A DNA stretch of 7,784 nucleotides from a bacterium. Its GTDB lineage: Bacteria; JACRDZ01; JAJRWM01. Below the pieces are notes generated by a model. The model saw only the letters and a program-made list of their open reading frames with translations. It made no database searches and had not been told where the DNA came from. The position numbers and the translations under genes are program-made. Of this stretch, positions 1 through 5,765 are shown in pieces. Position 1 is the stretch's first letter. Each line of letters opens with the position of its first letter. The stretch covers positions 1 through 7,784 of the forward strand of contig JAJRWM010000206.1 of assembly GCA_024276815.1 (NCBI GenBank). The letters are read 5' to 3'.

Positions 1-248
1 ATATAAATTGGCCTTCGGCACAAAATACCTTGCGTAAGCTTGAAACACGCTCTAATGTGAAAGAACTTCCCCTTAATTATTACAGGGATATGGATATTGA
101 ATCAACCTGTTGACCTTCGTTAATCTCCAATGAATCGTTTTGCCCTGACTAAGAATCCAAGATAGTAAAAGCTAATTCCTGAGCCTGTCGCGATCAAATG
201 TCAGGTTTGACCGAGAGGTAGTGGGCGCCAGAATCGCTATGAAATTTC

Positions 249-255
249 GGAGGTG
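249..255 (+). promoter_or_regulatory. Ribosome binding site of the secreted-protein gene
   Basis: GGAGGTG is a near-perfect Shine-Dalgarno sequence. It ends about 5-7 nt before the ATG at 261, which fixes that start codon. Confidence 0.8.
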
Positions 256-260
256 AAAGA

Positions 261-758
261 ATGGTCAAACATATCCGCCTGTTTCCAGTTGTTTCCTCAA
301 TCATGTTAATGTGCCTGCTCAGCGCTAATCTTTTTGCCGGGCAAGTAGCTAAAACTTCGGAAATTGTTTACGATACGACCACCGAGGGCCGGCTCAAAAT
401 AGTCTATCCCCCCGAAGTAAGAGTCGGGGAAAAATTCCAGATCCATGTCTCGATTACCGGTTACGCCCGGATTTACGAGTTTTTTGTTGACCGAAATATG
501 GTCTGTAATTCCTGGTCCTGGACCGTGAAAAACAAGACCTATGCCCATCCTCACGCCCATAAAGATGTCCGCACCTTCAAGCATGATACGGAAGATCGTT
601 TACCGCCCTCGGTCACGGAGGATTATTATCTGTTTGACGCTCCGGGCGAGCATGAGTTTTCAGTCCAGATAATCCACTGCGAGGATCCGGATTACGCTTT
701 ATGCGGTCATAATCGGCTCAAGTCCGATATTACCGTGAAAGTGAAAGTCCTGCCATAG
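261..758 (+). CDS. Secreted beta-rich hypothetical protein
   Basis: I do not recognise a named family for this 165-residue protein. Residues 1-26 form a Sec-type signal peptide: K3/R6 are basic, residues 8-23 are hydrophobic, and a plausible signal peptidase I site follows LFA26. The mature part (about 139 residues) has alternating hydrophobic/polar segments (LKIVYPPEVRVGEKFQIHVSI, shortened here to residues 45-65; 131-140; 155-164), suggesting an Ig-like or cupredoxin-like beta sandwich. It contains three cysteines (C82, C140, C148) and a histidine cluster (H96, H98, H100, then H108, H131, H139, H150) that could bind metal or form a disulfide; this is inference. The ATG at 261 has a strong Shine-Dalgarno sequence. 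The gene appears monocistronic because a terminator overlaps its stop codon. It probably acts in the periplasm or outside the cell. Confidence 0.85.
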   Translation: MVKHIRLFPVVSSIMLMCLLSANLFAGQVAKTSEIVYDTTTEGRLKIVYPPEVRVGEKFQIHVSITGYARIYEFFVDRNMVCNSWSWTVKNKTYAHPHAHKDVRTFKHDTEDRLPPSVTEDYYLFDAPGEHEFSVQIIHCEDPDYALCGHNRLKSDITVKVKVLP

Positions 759-773
759 AAGCAGGGCGTTTTT
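747..773 (+). terminator. Intrinsic terminator of the secreted-protein gene
   Basis: A seven-pair stem, GTCCTGC with GCAGGGC (one U-G wobble), closes a seven-base loop and is followed by G and five Ts. The left arm and loop overlap the last codons and the TAG stop of the upstream gene. This separates it from the response regulator gene. Confidence 0.65.
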
Positions 774-1125
774 CTATCAGATGCAATGTTTCCTTTTACC
801 GATTTGCCGATTAAAGTTTTAGTGCTTAACTACTCGCACGATAGATAGATTCTTGAACTATGCGAATGATAGATATGCGTGGGGGGTTGCCGGGGAGCGT
901 TTTTTAGCGAAGTCTAAAAGATCTCCCCCTAAAAACCTTGCACCTGATCGTAACATGTTTTAGATGTCAGGGCAGGATATCAGGTAATTATCAAGCGAAC
1001 AAATCCTTGTGAGCGAAATTGATGTGCCGAAGGCAGCTAAAGCAGGCTCACCAGTCTGGCTCACCGGTCCGTGCCTCTGCTCGTAAAGCACCATGTAAAG
1101 AAATATTTTTTTGTTTCTCAAGGCC
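774..1125. other. Intergenic region with hairpins and short repeats, no gene seen
   Basis: I see no convincing coding sequence on either strand between the terminator and the regulator promoter. The stretch holds two GATAGATA direct repeats (840-847, 868-875), a long imperfect hairpin (892-928), a small perfect hairpin TGCC-GAA-GGCA (1025-1035), and two tandem GGCTCACC copies (1045-1052, 1058-1065) that can each pair with GTGAGC at 1009-1014. I could not match any of it to a known riboswitch class. It may hold operators or an unannotated RNA. Confidence 0.5.
892..928. repeat. Long imperfect hairpin in the intergenic region
   Basis: GGGGAG (892-897) pairs with CTCCCC (923-928). Inside, TTTTAG (902-907) pairs with CTAAAA (914-919) across the loop CGAAGT. 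The three intervening positions on each side pair as G-U, U-A and U-G, leaving one bulged C at 898, so the stem is about 15 pairs long. A flanking GGTT/AACC (885-888, 934-937) may extend it. No T tract follows on either strand, so it is not a standard terminator. Confidence 0.5.
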
Positions 1126-1134
1126 TGATATAAT
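1126..1134 (+). promoter_or_regulatory. Extended -10 promoter of the response regulator gene
   Basis: TGATATAAT matches the sigma-70 extended -10 element (TG-N-TATAAT) exactly. The position 17 bp further upstream is only T-rich (TTTTTT), which is tolerable for an extended -10 promoter. Transcription would start near 1141, giving a leader of about 24 nt before the ATG at 1165. This suggests constitutive vegetative transcription of the regulator. Confidence 0.6.
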
Positions 1135-1164
1135 AAACTGAAGGTAGAACGCAAGGCGGGCTTG

Positions 1165-2523
1165 ATGGAAAAGTACCGGGTTTTAATAGTTGAAGACGAA
1201 TCTGAAATGCGCTTGATCATCAAGATGATCGTGAACTCTCTGGGCTATGAAGCGGATTTATGTAAAAACGGCAACGAGGCTATCAAGGCGATTAAAAGCA
1301 ATTATTACGATCTGGTAATTACTGATATCAGGATGGAGGGCAAAAGCGGGCTCGAAGTCCTGAAATACGCCAAACAAAACAGCCCCTATACCCTGGTAAT
1401 ACTGATAACCGGTTTCGCCACGGTCGACAACGTGGTTCAGGCGCTGAAAATGGGCGTTGATGATTACCTGCAAAAGCCCTTTAGTCATGAGGAACTGGTT
1501 TTTACCATCGAAAAAGCGTTGAAACAGAAAAAGATTGAAGAAGAAAACGCTTTTTTACGTGAAAAAATTGAACTTATTCAGGAAGCTAACCAGTTAATCG
1601 GCAAAAGCCCCGCCTTTGAAAATATCATTAATTCCCTGAAAATAATCAGTCAGAATGAAGGCACCGTTCTGATTATGGGAGAAAGCGGCACGGGGAAAGA
1701 CCTGGTCGCCCGGGCTATTCACAACGCCGGCAAGCGAAGAGATGAGAAGTTTATCGCGATAAATTGCGGTTCGCTAAACGATCAACTGCTCAGCAGCGAG
1801 TTATTCGGCCATGAAAAGGGAGCTTTTACCGGCGCGGTCACAACCAAAAAAGGTCTTATCGAGGTAGCCAACGGCGGCACCTTGTTATTGGACGAGATCG
1901 GCGAAACTTCCCTGACTTTTCAAATCCTGTTGCTCAGGTACCTCCAGGAAAAGACCTTCAGGCGGGTTGGCGGCACCAGCGATCTAAGCTCGGATGTCCG
2001 CGTCATCGCGGCGACCAATAAAAACCTGAATGTTGAGACCAGGGAAGGCCGGTTCCGGAGTGATCTTTTTTACCGCCTGAATGTTATACCGATCATAATG
2101 CCGCCCCTGCGTGAGCGCAAGGAAGACATCCCTCTGCTGGTGCAGACCTTTGCGCTTAAGTATAGCCGCAAATATAATTTGCCCTGTCCTAAATTCAGCG
2201 CCTCCACCTACAGCGTTTTAAGTCGTCATGATTGGCCGGGCAACATCAGGGAACTGGAAAACATTGTGGAGCACGCCGTCATCATGCAGAAAAACGAAAT
2301 CACTATTAATGGAGTGACCACTCCGCACTTTATGGAGTCAGTTAAAAAGTCAGATAAAGCGCTGTCTTTAAAAGAAATGATTGAACAAATAACTAGAGAG
2401 GCTGAAAGGTTCTATCTGGAGCAAACCCTGTTTGAAACCGATGGACACCGCGGCAAGGCGGCCGAAATCCTGGGAATATCCCGCCGCAATCTTCAATATA
2501 AAATCAAGAGATACAACCTTTAG
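1165..2523 (+). CDS. NtrC-family sigma-54-dependent response regulator
   Basis: This 452-residue protein has the full length of an NtrC-type activator. The N-terminal receiver (about 3-120) has the acidic pair E10/D11, phospho-acceptor D54, T82 and K104 in QKPF. The AAA+ domain (about 143-370) has Walker A GESGTGKD (172-179), the sigma-54-contacting loop GAFTGA (219-224), Walker B LLLDEIGE with D243/E244, and [10 protein letters not shown] (357-366). A Fis-type helix-turn-helix ends the protein (about 428-450). I chose the ATG at 1165 over the overlapping TTG at 1162; AAGGCGGG just upstream (1153-1160) is the likely ribosome binding site. When phosphorylated it should activate sigma-54 RNA polymerase from distant sites. 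Candidate sites and a sigma-54 promoter lie immediately downstream. No histidine kinase is in the window, so its partner is unknown. Confidence 0.97.
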   Translation: MEKYRVLIVEDESEMRLIIKMIVNSLGYEADLCKNGNEAIKAIKSNYYDLVITDIRMEGKSGLEVLKYAKQNSPYTLVILITGFATVDNVVQALKMGVDDYLQKPFSHEELVFTIEKALKQKKIEEENAFLREKIELIQEANQLIGKSPAFENIINSLKIISQNEGTVLIMGESGTGKDLVARAIHNAGKRRDEKFIAINCGSLNDQLLSSELFGHEKGAFTGAVTTKKGLIEVANGGTLLLDEIGETSLTFQILLLRYLQEKTFRRVGGTSDLSSDVRVIAATNKNLNVETREGRFRSDLFYRLNVIPIIMPPLRERKEDIPLLVQTFALKYSRKYNLPCPKFSASTYSVLSRHDWPGNIRELENIVEHAVIMQKNEITINGVTTPHFMESVKKSDKALSLKEMIEQITREAERFYLEQTLFETDGHRGKAAEILGISRRNLQYKIKRYNL

Positions 2524-2538
2524 CGCAAGCCATTGCGC
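2523..2538. promoter_or_regulatory. Candidate enhancer site 1 for the NtrC-type regulator
   Basis: GCGCAA-GCCA-TTGCGC is a perfect 6+6 dyad beginning on the last base of the regulator stop codon. A second copy of the same architecture lies at 2567-2582. The centre is about 177 bp upstream of the predicted sigma-54 transcript start, within the usual range for NtrC-type activator sites. It could also fold as an RNA hairpin after the stop codon, but no T tract follows. Confidence 0.6.
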
Positions 2539-2566
2539 ATCGACGCCGACAACCACCTGATATTTT

Positions 2567-2582
2567 GCGCAATGATTTGCAC
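2567..2582. promoter_or_regulatory. Candidate enhancer site 2 for the NtrC-type regulator
   Basis: GCGCAA-TGAT-TTGCAC repeats the dyad at 2523-2538 with one arm position changed and an unrelated spacer. The two centres are 44 bp apart (about four helical turns), so both would lie on roughly the same DNA face. The centre is about 133 bp upstream of the predicted start. Conservation of the arms but not the spacer is what a dimeric Fis-type DNA-binding domain would select. Confidence 0.6.
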
Positions 2583-2680
2583 GGCCAGGTGTCGTCAACA
2601 AAACAGTTAATCTGATGAATAGGTGGTCAGTTAGTGATTTATATAACTTTCTCAGGGTGGCCGAGAAGATTTTTTGCCGC

Positions 2681-2697
2681 TTGGCACGTAAAATGCA
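2681..2697 (+). promoter_or_regulatory. Sigma-54 (-24/-12) promoter of the ribbon-helix-helix gene
   Basis: TTGGCACG-TAAA-ATGCA differs from the consensus TTGGCACG-N4-TTGCA at one position. The invariant GG (2683-2684) and GC (2695-2696) are separated by exactly 10 bp. The predicted start is near 2708, giving a leader of about 60 nt before the ATG at 2769. The neighbouring sigma-54 activator gene and upstream dyads support the call. Confidence 0.8.
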
Positions 2698-2701
2698 TTA
2701 A

Positions 2702-2726
2702 GGCAACCGTGTGTTTTATTGTTGCC
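2702..2726. repeat. Inverted repeat spanning the predicted transcription start
   Basis: GGCAAC (2702-2707) and GTTGCC (2721-2726) form a perfect 6-bp inverted repeat with a 13-bp spacer, covering about -6 to +19 of the sigma-54 transcript. The left arm would be mostly untranscribed, so a DNA operator is more likely than an RNA hairpin. Autoregulation by the encoded ribbon-helix-helix protein is possible but inferred. A second small dyad, GGCG-N6-CGCC, follows at 2728-2741. Confidence 0.35.
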
Positions 2727-2753
2727 AGGCGGTCAAACGCCAAATTTTGCTGT

Positions 2754-2758
2754 GGAGG
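2754..2758 (+). promoter_or_regulatory. Ribosome binding site of the ribbon-helix-helix gene
   Basis: GGAGG lies 10 nt before the ATG at 2769 and supports that start. Confidence 0.75.
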
Positions 2759-2768
2759 TTAAAAAATT

Positions 2769-3071
2769 ATGGTAAAGAAAAGCGATTACAAGAAAGTTAC
2801 CCTGACGATGCCGGATGACATGCTGGTCTACCTGGAAACCATCGGTCAGAAGTCACACCGTAAGGGTGGACTGAAGTTCGCTAAAACCGAGGTCGTCCGC
2901 GCGTTCCTGGTCTTGCTGGACAAGCTGGACATTGATTTTACCGGTTTGAAAGACAAGGATGACTTGCAACAGAGAATTATTAAATCCATGAAAGCCTATT
3001 TACAGAAAGGCTCGTACTCTCTGTTACCGGTGGCTCTCCGTCTTGTTTGTCAGAGGGAGAGCCACCGGTGA
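2769..3071 (+). CDS. Ribbon-helix-helix (CopG/Arc-like) protein
   Basis: This 100-residue protein has the ribbon-helix-helix pattern. A short strand with alternating basic and hydrophobic residues (YKKVTLTMP, 7-15) is followed by helix 1 (DDMLVYLETIG, 16-26), a basic turn with glycines (28-37), and helix 2 (AKTEVVRAFLVLLDKL, 38-53). A second amphipathic segment (about 61-79) follows. Such proteins dimerise and bind DNA in the major groove through the strand, usually as repressors. The gene has its own sigma-54 promoter and a good Shine-Dalgarno sequence, so it is probably induced by the upstream NtrC-type regulator. Residues 86-100 are encoded by a perfect palindrome and look like a read-through tail rather than part of the fold. 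It converges on the terminase gene with a gap of 46 bp. Its target is unknown. Confidence 0.8.
   Translation: MVKKSDYKKVTLTMPDDMLVYLETIGQKSHRKGGLKFAKTEVVRAFLVLLDKLDIDFTGLKDKDDLQQRIIKSMKAYLQKGSYSLLPVALRLVCQRESHR
3026..3069. terminator. Perfect 14-bp hairpin at the convergent junction
   Basis: ACCGGTGGCTCTCC (3026-3039) is exactly complementary to GGAGAGCCACCGGT (3056-3069). After a G-G mismatch, three more pairs (TCT/AGA) leave an 8-base loop. The hairpin contains the end of the ribbon-helix-helix gene up to its stop. No T tract follows on either strand, so it is not a canonical intrinsic terminator. Its position between converging genes suggests bidirectional termination or transcript-end protection; a mobile-element scar or protein-binding site is an alternative. 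Confidence 0.5.
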
Positions 3072-3074
3072 AAG

Positions 3075-3111
3075 TTCTGGAATCAAGAAGTTAATGTCTC
3101 TTGGTTCAGAA
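3075..3111. terminator. Second hairpin at the convergent junction
   Basis: TTCTG (3075-3079) pairs with CAGAA (3107-3111). After a bulged G, AA-U-CAAGA (3081-3088) pairs with UCUUG-G-UU (3099-3106), giving 13 pairs with one wobble and a 10-base loop. It lies between the stop codon of the ribbon-helix-helix gene and that of the terminase gene, so it is transcribed from both sides. No strong T tract follows. It probably acts with the adjacent 14-bp hairpin in ending the two converging transcripts. Confidence 0.4.
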
Positions 3112-3117
3112 GATAAA

Positions 3118-4521
3118 TCAGCAGCCCTGGATGATGATGCCCGGGTCCTTGTCAAGATCAGACTCCAGATTGTTCTGGTTGAAACAGAGCGCCGCGCAGC
3201 GGTCGGCGTCGATGATGTGGTCATTGCCCTTGGAATAGACAATTCTCCCCTGCTCGCTCACCTGGAAGGTATGGTTGATATATTGATCCTCGCGTTCACG
3301 GTCGCTGGCCGGCATGTTGATCGCCCCGCTTTGCAGCCTTCTTTCCAGCAGGGTAGTCATAAATTTCTTGGCCGGTTCCCGGCAGGGCCGGTCGGACGAG
3401 TAGCTGACCGTAACCCAGCCGCCGAAATTAATCCCGCTAATCAAGCGTTCCCATTCCGGGTCTTTTTCAATTAACTGGTGCATCACACCAAGACCATTTC
3501 CGCCCAGGTCAATACCAATTCCCAGGATATTAATCTGCTGACGCAAGTATTCAAAAATCCGGATCTGCAAATTATAGGGCACGTTTTCCAGGTGAATTCG
3601 AAAGGCCGGATTCATCATACCCTTATCTATATGCCAGCCGACAATCTCAGTGGGATCCGAAGCGTAGCCCAGATCCGCTCCCAGGTAAACCGGTGTCGAG
3701 AGGCGGGGAAAGGGCAATAAATCCTCCAGGTGATGAAGCGGCAGATCATTGGCGGTAATTTTGAAGAGCAGATAATTGGCAAAGTCCTTTTTGCTGGTCT
3801 GATACAGGTCAAAATCAAAAACACCCAGCCGGGGCCGGCCATGCTCGCCTAAAATGAAATGAAGATATTCGGGAGAGTTCTCCCCGCCGTACAGCGCGGC
3901 CATCTCCTGGCGTCTTTCTTCGCTAAAATCGGGGTTTAAGGTGGCAGGCCAGTGAAATTGCTGGAATAAATCCATTTGGGTAAAGTTATAAAATTGGTTG
4001 CGGACCCCGTTGGGCACTCCATAAATCCAGAGAGAACCTTTCCCCTTGATAGCCGGCAGGAGTTCGCTCCAGGCGGCGTTGCTAAACTCCTGCGCTTCGT
4101 CCACCCAGACAAAATCAGCGTGCATACCCTGGAAATTAACCCCCCGGTGCCCGGCGATCCGGCCCCATAAAACCGTGCCGTTGGGAAAAGTGAGCCGGTA
4201 GCTGGGGCTGCGTTTAACCTTGACCTGCTTCTCGGGGTAAATCTGTTGAGCGCGGTCAACGATTCTTTCCATTAAGGGCAGCAGGTGGTTTTCCCTCGGC
4301 GCGGCTATCAACAACTCCTTGTTGTCGTTATAATAGGCGGTGTGCAGCGCGACAATTTCGATTTCCGAAGTTTTACCCACGTCACGGCCGCACCGCAGAA
4401 CTTTTCGTTTTTGTCGTGAATTTAAGGATTTTCTCTGATAGTCTCTTGTTTTCCAGGGATTACCCTGCCGGTCTCTGAAAAAGCGCCCGGCGAAAGACGC
4501 TCGGCTTAATTTTTTATCCAT
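3118..4521 (-). CDS. Phage-type terminase large subunit (orphan)
   Basis: This 467-residue protein has the usual TerL length and layout. In the N-terminal ATPase are the adenine-binding Q motif (RDYQR, 26-30), Walker A CGRDVGKTS (44-52), Walker B FVWVDEAQEF (137-146, D141/E142) and a coupling motif WIYGVPNG (165-172). In the C-terminal RNase H-like nuclease are candidate metal ligands D283 (GADLG), D338 (GIDLG) and D438/D440 (HIIDADR). All key residues are present, so it looks functional. In phages this enzyme cuts concatemeric DNA and pumps it into proheads. Here no portal, small subunit, protease or capsid gene is visible, which is odd. The ATG at 4521 has no clear Shine-Dalgarno sequence; the frame is open 20 codons upstream to a TAA but offers no other ATG, GTG or TTG. 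Prophage remnant, gene-transfer-agent part or domesticated motor are possible. Confidence 0.9.
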   Translation of the reverse strand: MDKKLSRASFAGRFFRDRQGNPWKTRDYQRKSLNSRQKRKVLRCGRDVGKTSEIEIVALHTAYYNDNKELLIAAPRENHLLPLMERIVDRAQQIYPEKQVKVKRSPSYRLTFPNGTVLWGRIAGHRGVNFQGMHADFVWVDEAQEFSNAAWSELLPAIKGKGSLWIYGVPNGVRNQFYNFTQMDLFQQFHWPATLNPDFSEERRQEMAALYGGENSPEYLHFILGEHGRPRLGVFDFDLYQTSKKDFANYLLFKITANDLPLHHLEDLLPFPRLSTPVYLGADLGYASDPTEIVGWHIDKGMMNPAFRIHLENVPYNLQIRIFEYLRQQINILGIGIDLGGNGLGVMHQLIEKDPEWERLISGINFGGWVTVSYSSDRPCREPAKKFMTTLLERRLQSGAINMPASDREREDQYINHTFQVSEQGRIVYSKGNDHIIDADRCAALCFNQNNLESDLDKDPGIIIQGC

Positions 4522-4540
4522 ACAAGAAGATTTAATAAGG

Positions 4541-4554
4541 GTAAGCAGGCTTAC
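4541..4554. repeat. 14-bp dyad upstream of the terminase start
   Basis: GTAAGC-AG-GCTTAC is a perfect 6+6 inverted repeat with a 2-bp spacer, 20 bp upstream of the terminase start codon. The part AAGCAGGC recurs in inverted form as GCCTGCTT at 4592-4599. The location suits a repressor operator or a leader hairpin. The ribbon-helix-helix protein is a candidate ligand, but only by inference. Confidence 0.35.
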
Positions 4555-4672
4555 AGTCTGAGGAAATATCGCTTAGCTACTTTTTAACACCGCCTGCTTT
4601 ATTAAGAACCGCTATAAATGTTCTAAGCGGGCACTGTTGCGGGCGATTCGGAGGAGTCGAAGACATCTTTCT

Positions 4673-5545
4673 TCAAACCGCAGGTTTGTCTATACGGATT
4701 TTATTGATGCGTTTCAGGATAAAATCGGCGTCTTCTTCTTTTTTAAGTTTTTTATAGATCACGTACAGCTTGGTTAAAATCTTCGCCACTTCAGGGTGTT
4801 CTTCCCCCAAGTTTTTTTCCTGAATTGAAAGCGCCTGCTTATAAAGAAGTTTGGCTTGGGCGTTTTTCTCCTGGGCTTCAAAAATCTCGGCCAGATTAAC
4901 CAGGGTGAAAACCACGTTTCCCAACTCGCTTTCAGCGGCCTTTCCGCTGAAAGCCAGGGCCCGCGTAAAAAGGGCCGCGGCGGCGTCCTGATCCCCCTGG
5001 ACTTTCTGGATATCGGCCAGTTTGTTCAGAGTGGCGATTAAAACTGGAGCCTCCCTGCCGGCTGTTTCTTCCTGAATTTTCAGCACACGCTGGTATAAAG
5101 CTTCCGCTTCCGGGTATCTTCCCTGGACTTGAAGGAGCTTAGCCATGTTGTTCACGGAAGCGACCACGTCAGGGTGTTCCAGCCCCAGGGTTCTTTCGTT
5201 GATCGCCAGCGCGCGTCGATAGTAAGGTTCAGCCTCGTCAAATTTACCAAGGCCGAAATAAAGGTCAGCCAGGTTATTCAGCGCGACCTCGACCTGGGGG
5301 TCGTATTCACCCAGGCTCTTGATACTCAAGGCCAGGGACCGTTTGTAATTATTCTCCGCGGCCTCATAATTTTCCTGAGCCTGATAGATAAAACCCAGGT
5401 TGTTCAAAGAGGTGACCACCTTGGGATCTTCTTGACCGAAACTCTTGGTCGCTAAACTCAAAGCTTCTTCCGCTGCTTTAAGAGCCTCTGGATACTTACC
5501 TTCCCGGTAGAGTTTGAGCACTTTATTGTTGAGTTTTTCCCACAT
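4673..5545 (-). CDS. Kinesin-light-chain-type TPR protein
   Basis: This 290-residue protein consists almost wholly of six 42-residue tetratricopeptide repeats of the kinesin-light-chain kind. The repeat is visible from the regularly spaced NNL/NKL-type positions about 42 residues apart and from the linkers LG-x-x-HP/DP-x-V (for example LGLEHPDV and LGEEHPEV). Such repeats form a right-handed solenoid that binds partner proteins. There is no signal peptide or membrane segment, so it is probably cytoplasmic, and there is no fused effector domain. I chose the ATG at 5545 rather than the overlapping TTG at 5548; AAGGGA upstream is a fair ribosome binding site about 9 nt away. It precedes the terminase gene on the same strand by 151 bp, but cotranscription is unproven. 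No specific function can be assigned. Confidence 0.9.
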   Translation of the reverse strand: MWEKLNNKVLKLYREGKYPEALKAAEEALSLATKSFGQEDPKVVTSLNNLGFIYQAQENYEAAENNYKRSLALSIKSLGEYDPQVEVALNNLADLYFGLGKFDEAEPYYRRALAINERTLGLEHPDVVASVNNMAKLLQVQGRYPEAEALYQRVLKIQEETAGREAPVLIATLNKLADIQKVQGDQDAAAALFTRALAFSGKAAESELGNVVFTLVNLAEIFEAQEKNAQAKLLYKQALSIQEKNLGEEHPEVAKILTKLYVIYKKLKKEEDADFILKRINKIRIDKPAV

Positions 5546-5548
5546 CAA

Positions 5549-5765
5549 CTTTTTCCCTTAAGCCAAAAACTAATCGCTGAAAATCGAAATTACCATCCGG
5601 CCCGGCTATTATAATATATAATAACACCGAAATTGTTACATATTATTACTATTTCACAAAACTAAAAACATCAGGAGTCGTTCCTCGCCATTGTTCACCT
5701 CTGCGGTCATAATAACATATTATCGGCGGCTTATTAATACTGTAACCCCGGGAACCAGGTCGGGT
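5549..5765. other. AT-rich intergenic region between the two TPR genes
   Basis: This 217-base gap separates two minus-strand genes and argues against tight operon coupling. It contains AT-rich dyads TATTATA-ATA-TATAATA (5607-5623) and ATAATA-ACA-TATTAT (5709-5723) and a possible promoter for the TPR gene. I see no coding sequence or RNA gene in it. Confidence 0.5.
5608..5613 (-). promoter_or_regulatory. Possible -10 element upstream of the TPR gene
   Basis: A perfect TATAAT lies on the minus strand inside an AT-rich palindrome (TATTATA-ATA-TATAATA, 5607-5623), about 63 bp before the TPR start codon. No good -35 hexamer stands at the right distance, so support is weak. Confidence 0.3.

Noticed and set aside
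11-33. GGCAC followed by TTGC near the left edge as a second sigma-54 promoter
   Set aside because: The spacing between GG and GC is 13 bp instead of the required 10 bp.
3-113. Open frame without a start codon, ending in TGA at 111-113, possibly the C-terminal tail of an upstream gene (36 codons)
   Set aside because: A run of this length is expected by chance in one of six frames, the tail matches nothing I recognise, and no terminator follows it. Sequence left of the window would decide.
11-1034. 12-bp inverted repeat GCCTTCGGCACA / TGTGCCGAAGGC about 1 kb apart flanking the secreted-protein gene
   Set aside because: A few matches of 12 bp are expected by chance in a window of this size, and there is no transposase or target duplication.
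960-1223. 87-codon minus-strand frame across the regulator promoter
   Set aside because: It overlaps the start of the regulator gene and its extended -10 promoter, and the composition gives no domain or ribosome binding site support.
2523-2538. GCGCAA-GCCA-TTGCGC read as an intrinsic terminator of the regulator gene
   Set aside because: No T tract follows, and the second copy of the same dyad 44 bp away is better explained as a protein-binding site.
3043-3474. 143-codon plus-strand frame opposite the end of the terminase gene
   Set aside because: It is a shadow of the terminase gene, which has clear catalytic motifs; it lacks its own ribosome binding site and overlaps the end of the ribbon-helix-helix gene.
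5656-5693. Minus-strand T-rich run after a small AGGA/TCCT stem as a terminator for the membrane protein gene
   Set aside because: The stem is only four pairs and is separated from the T run by four bases; too weak to call.
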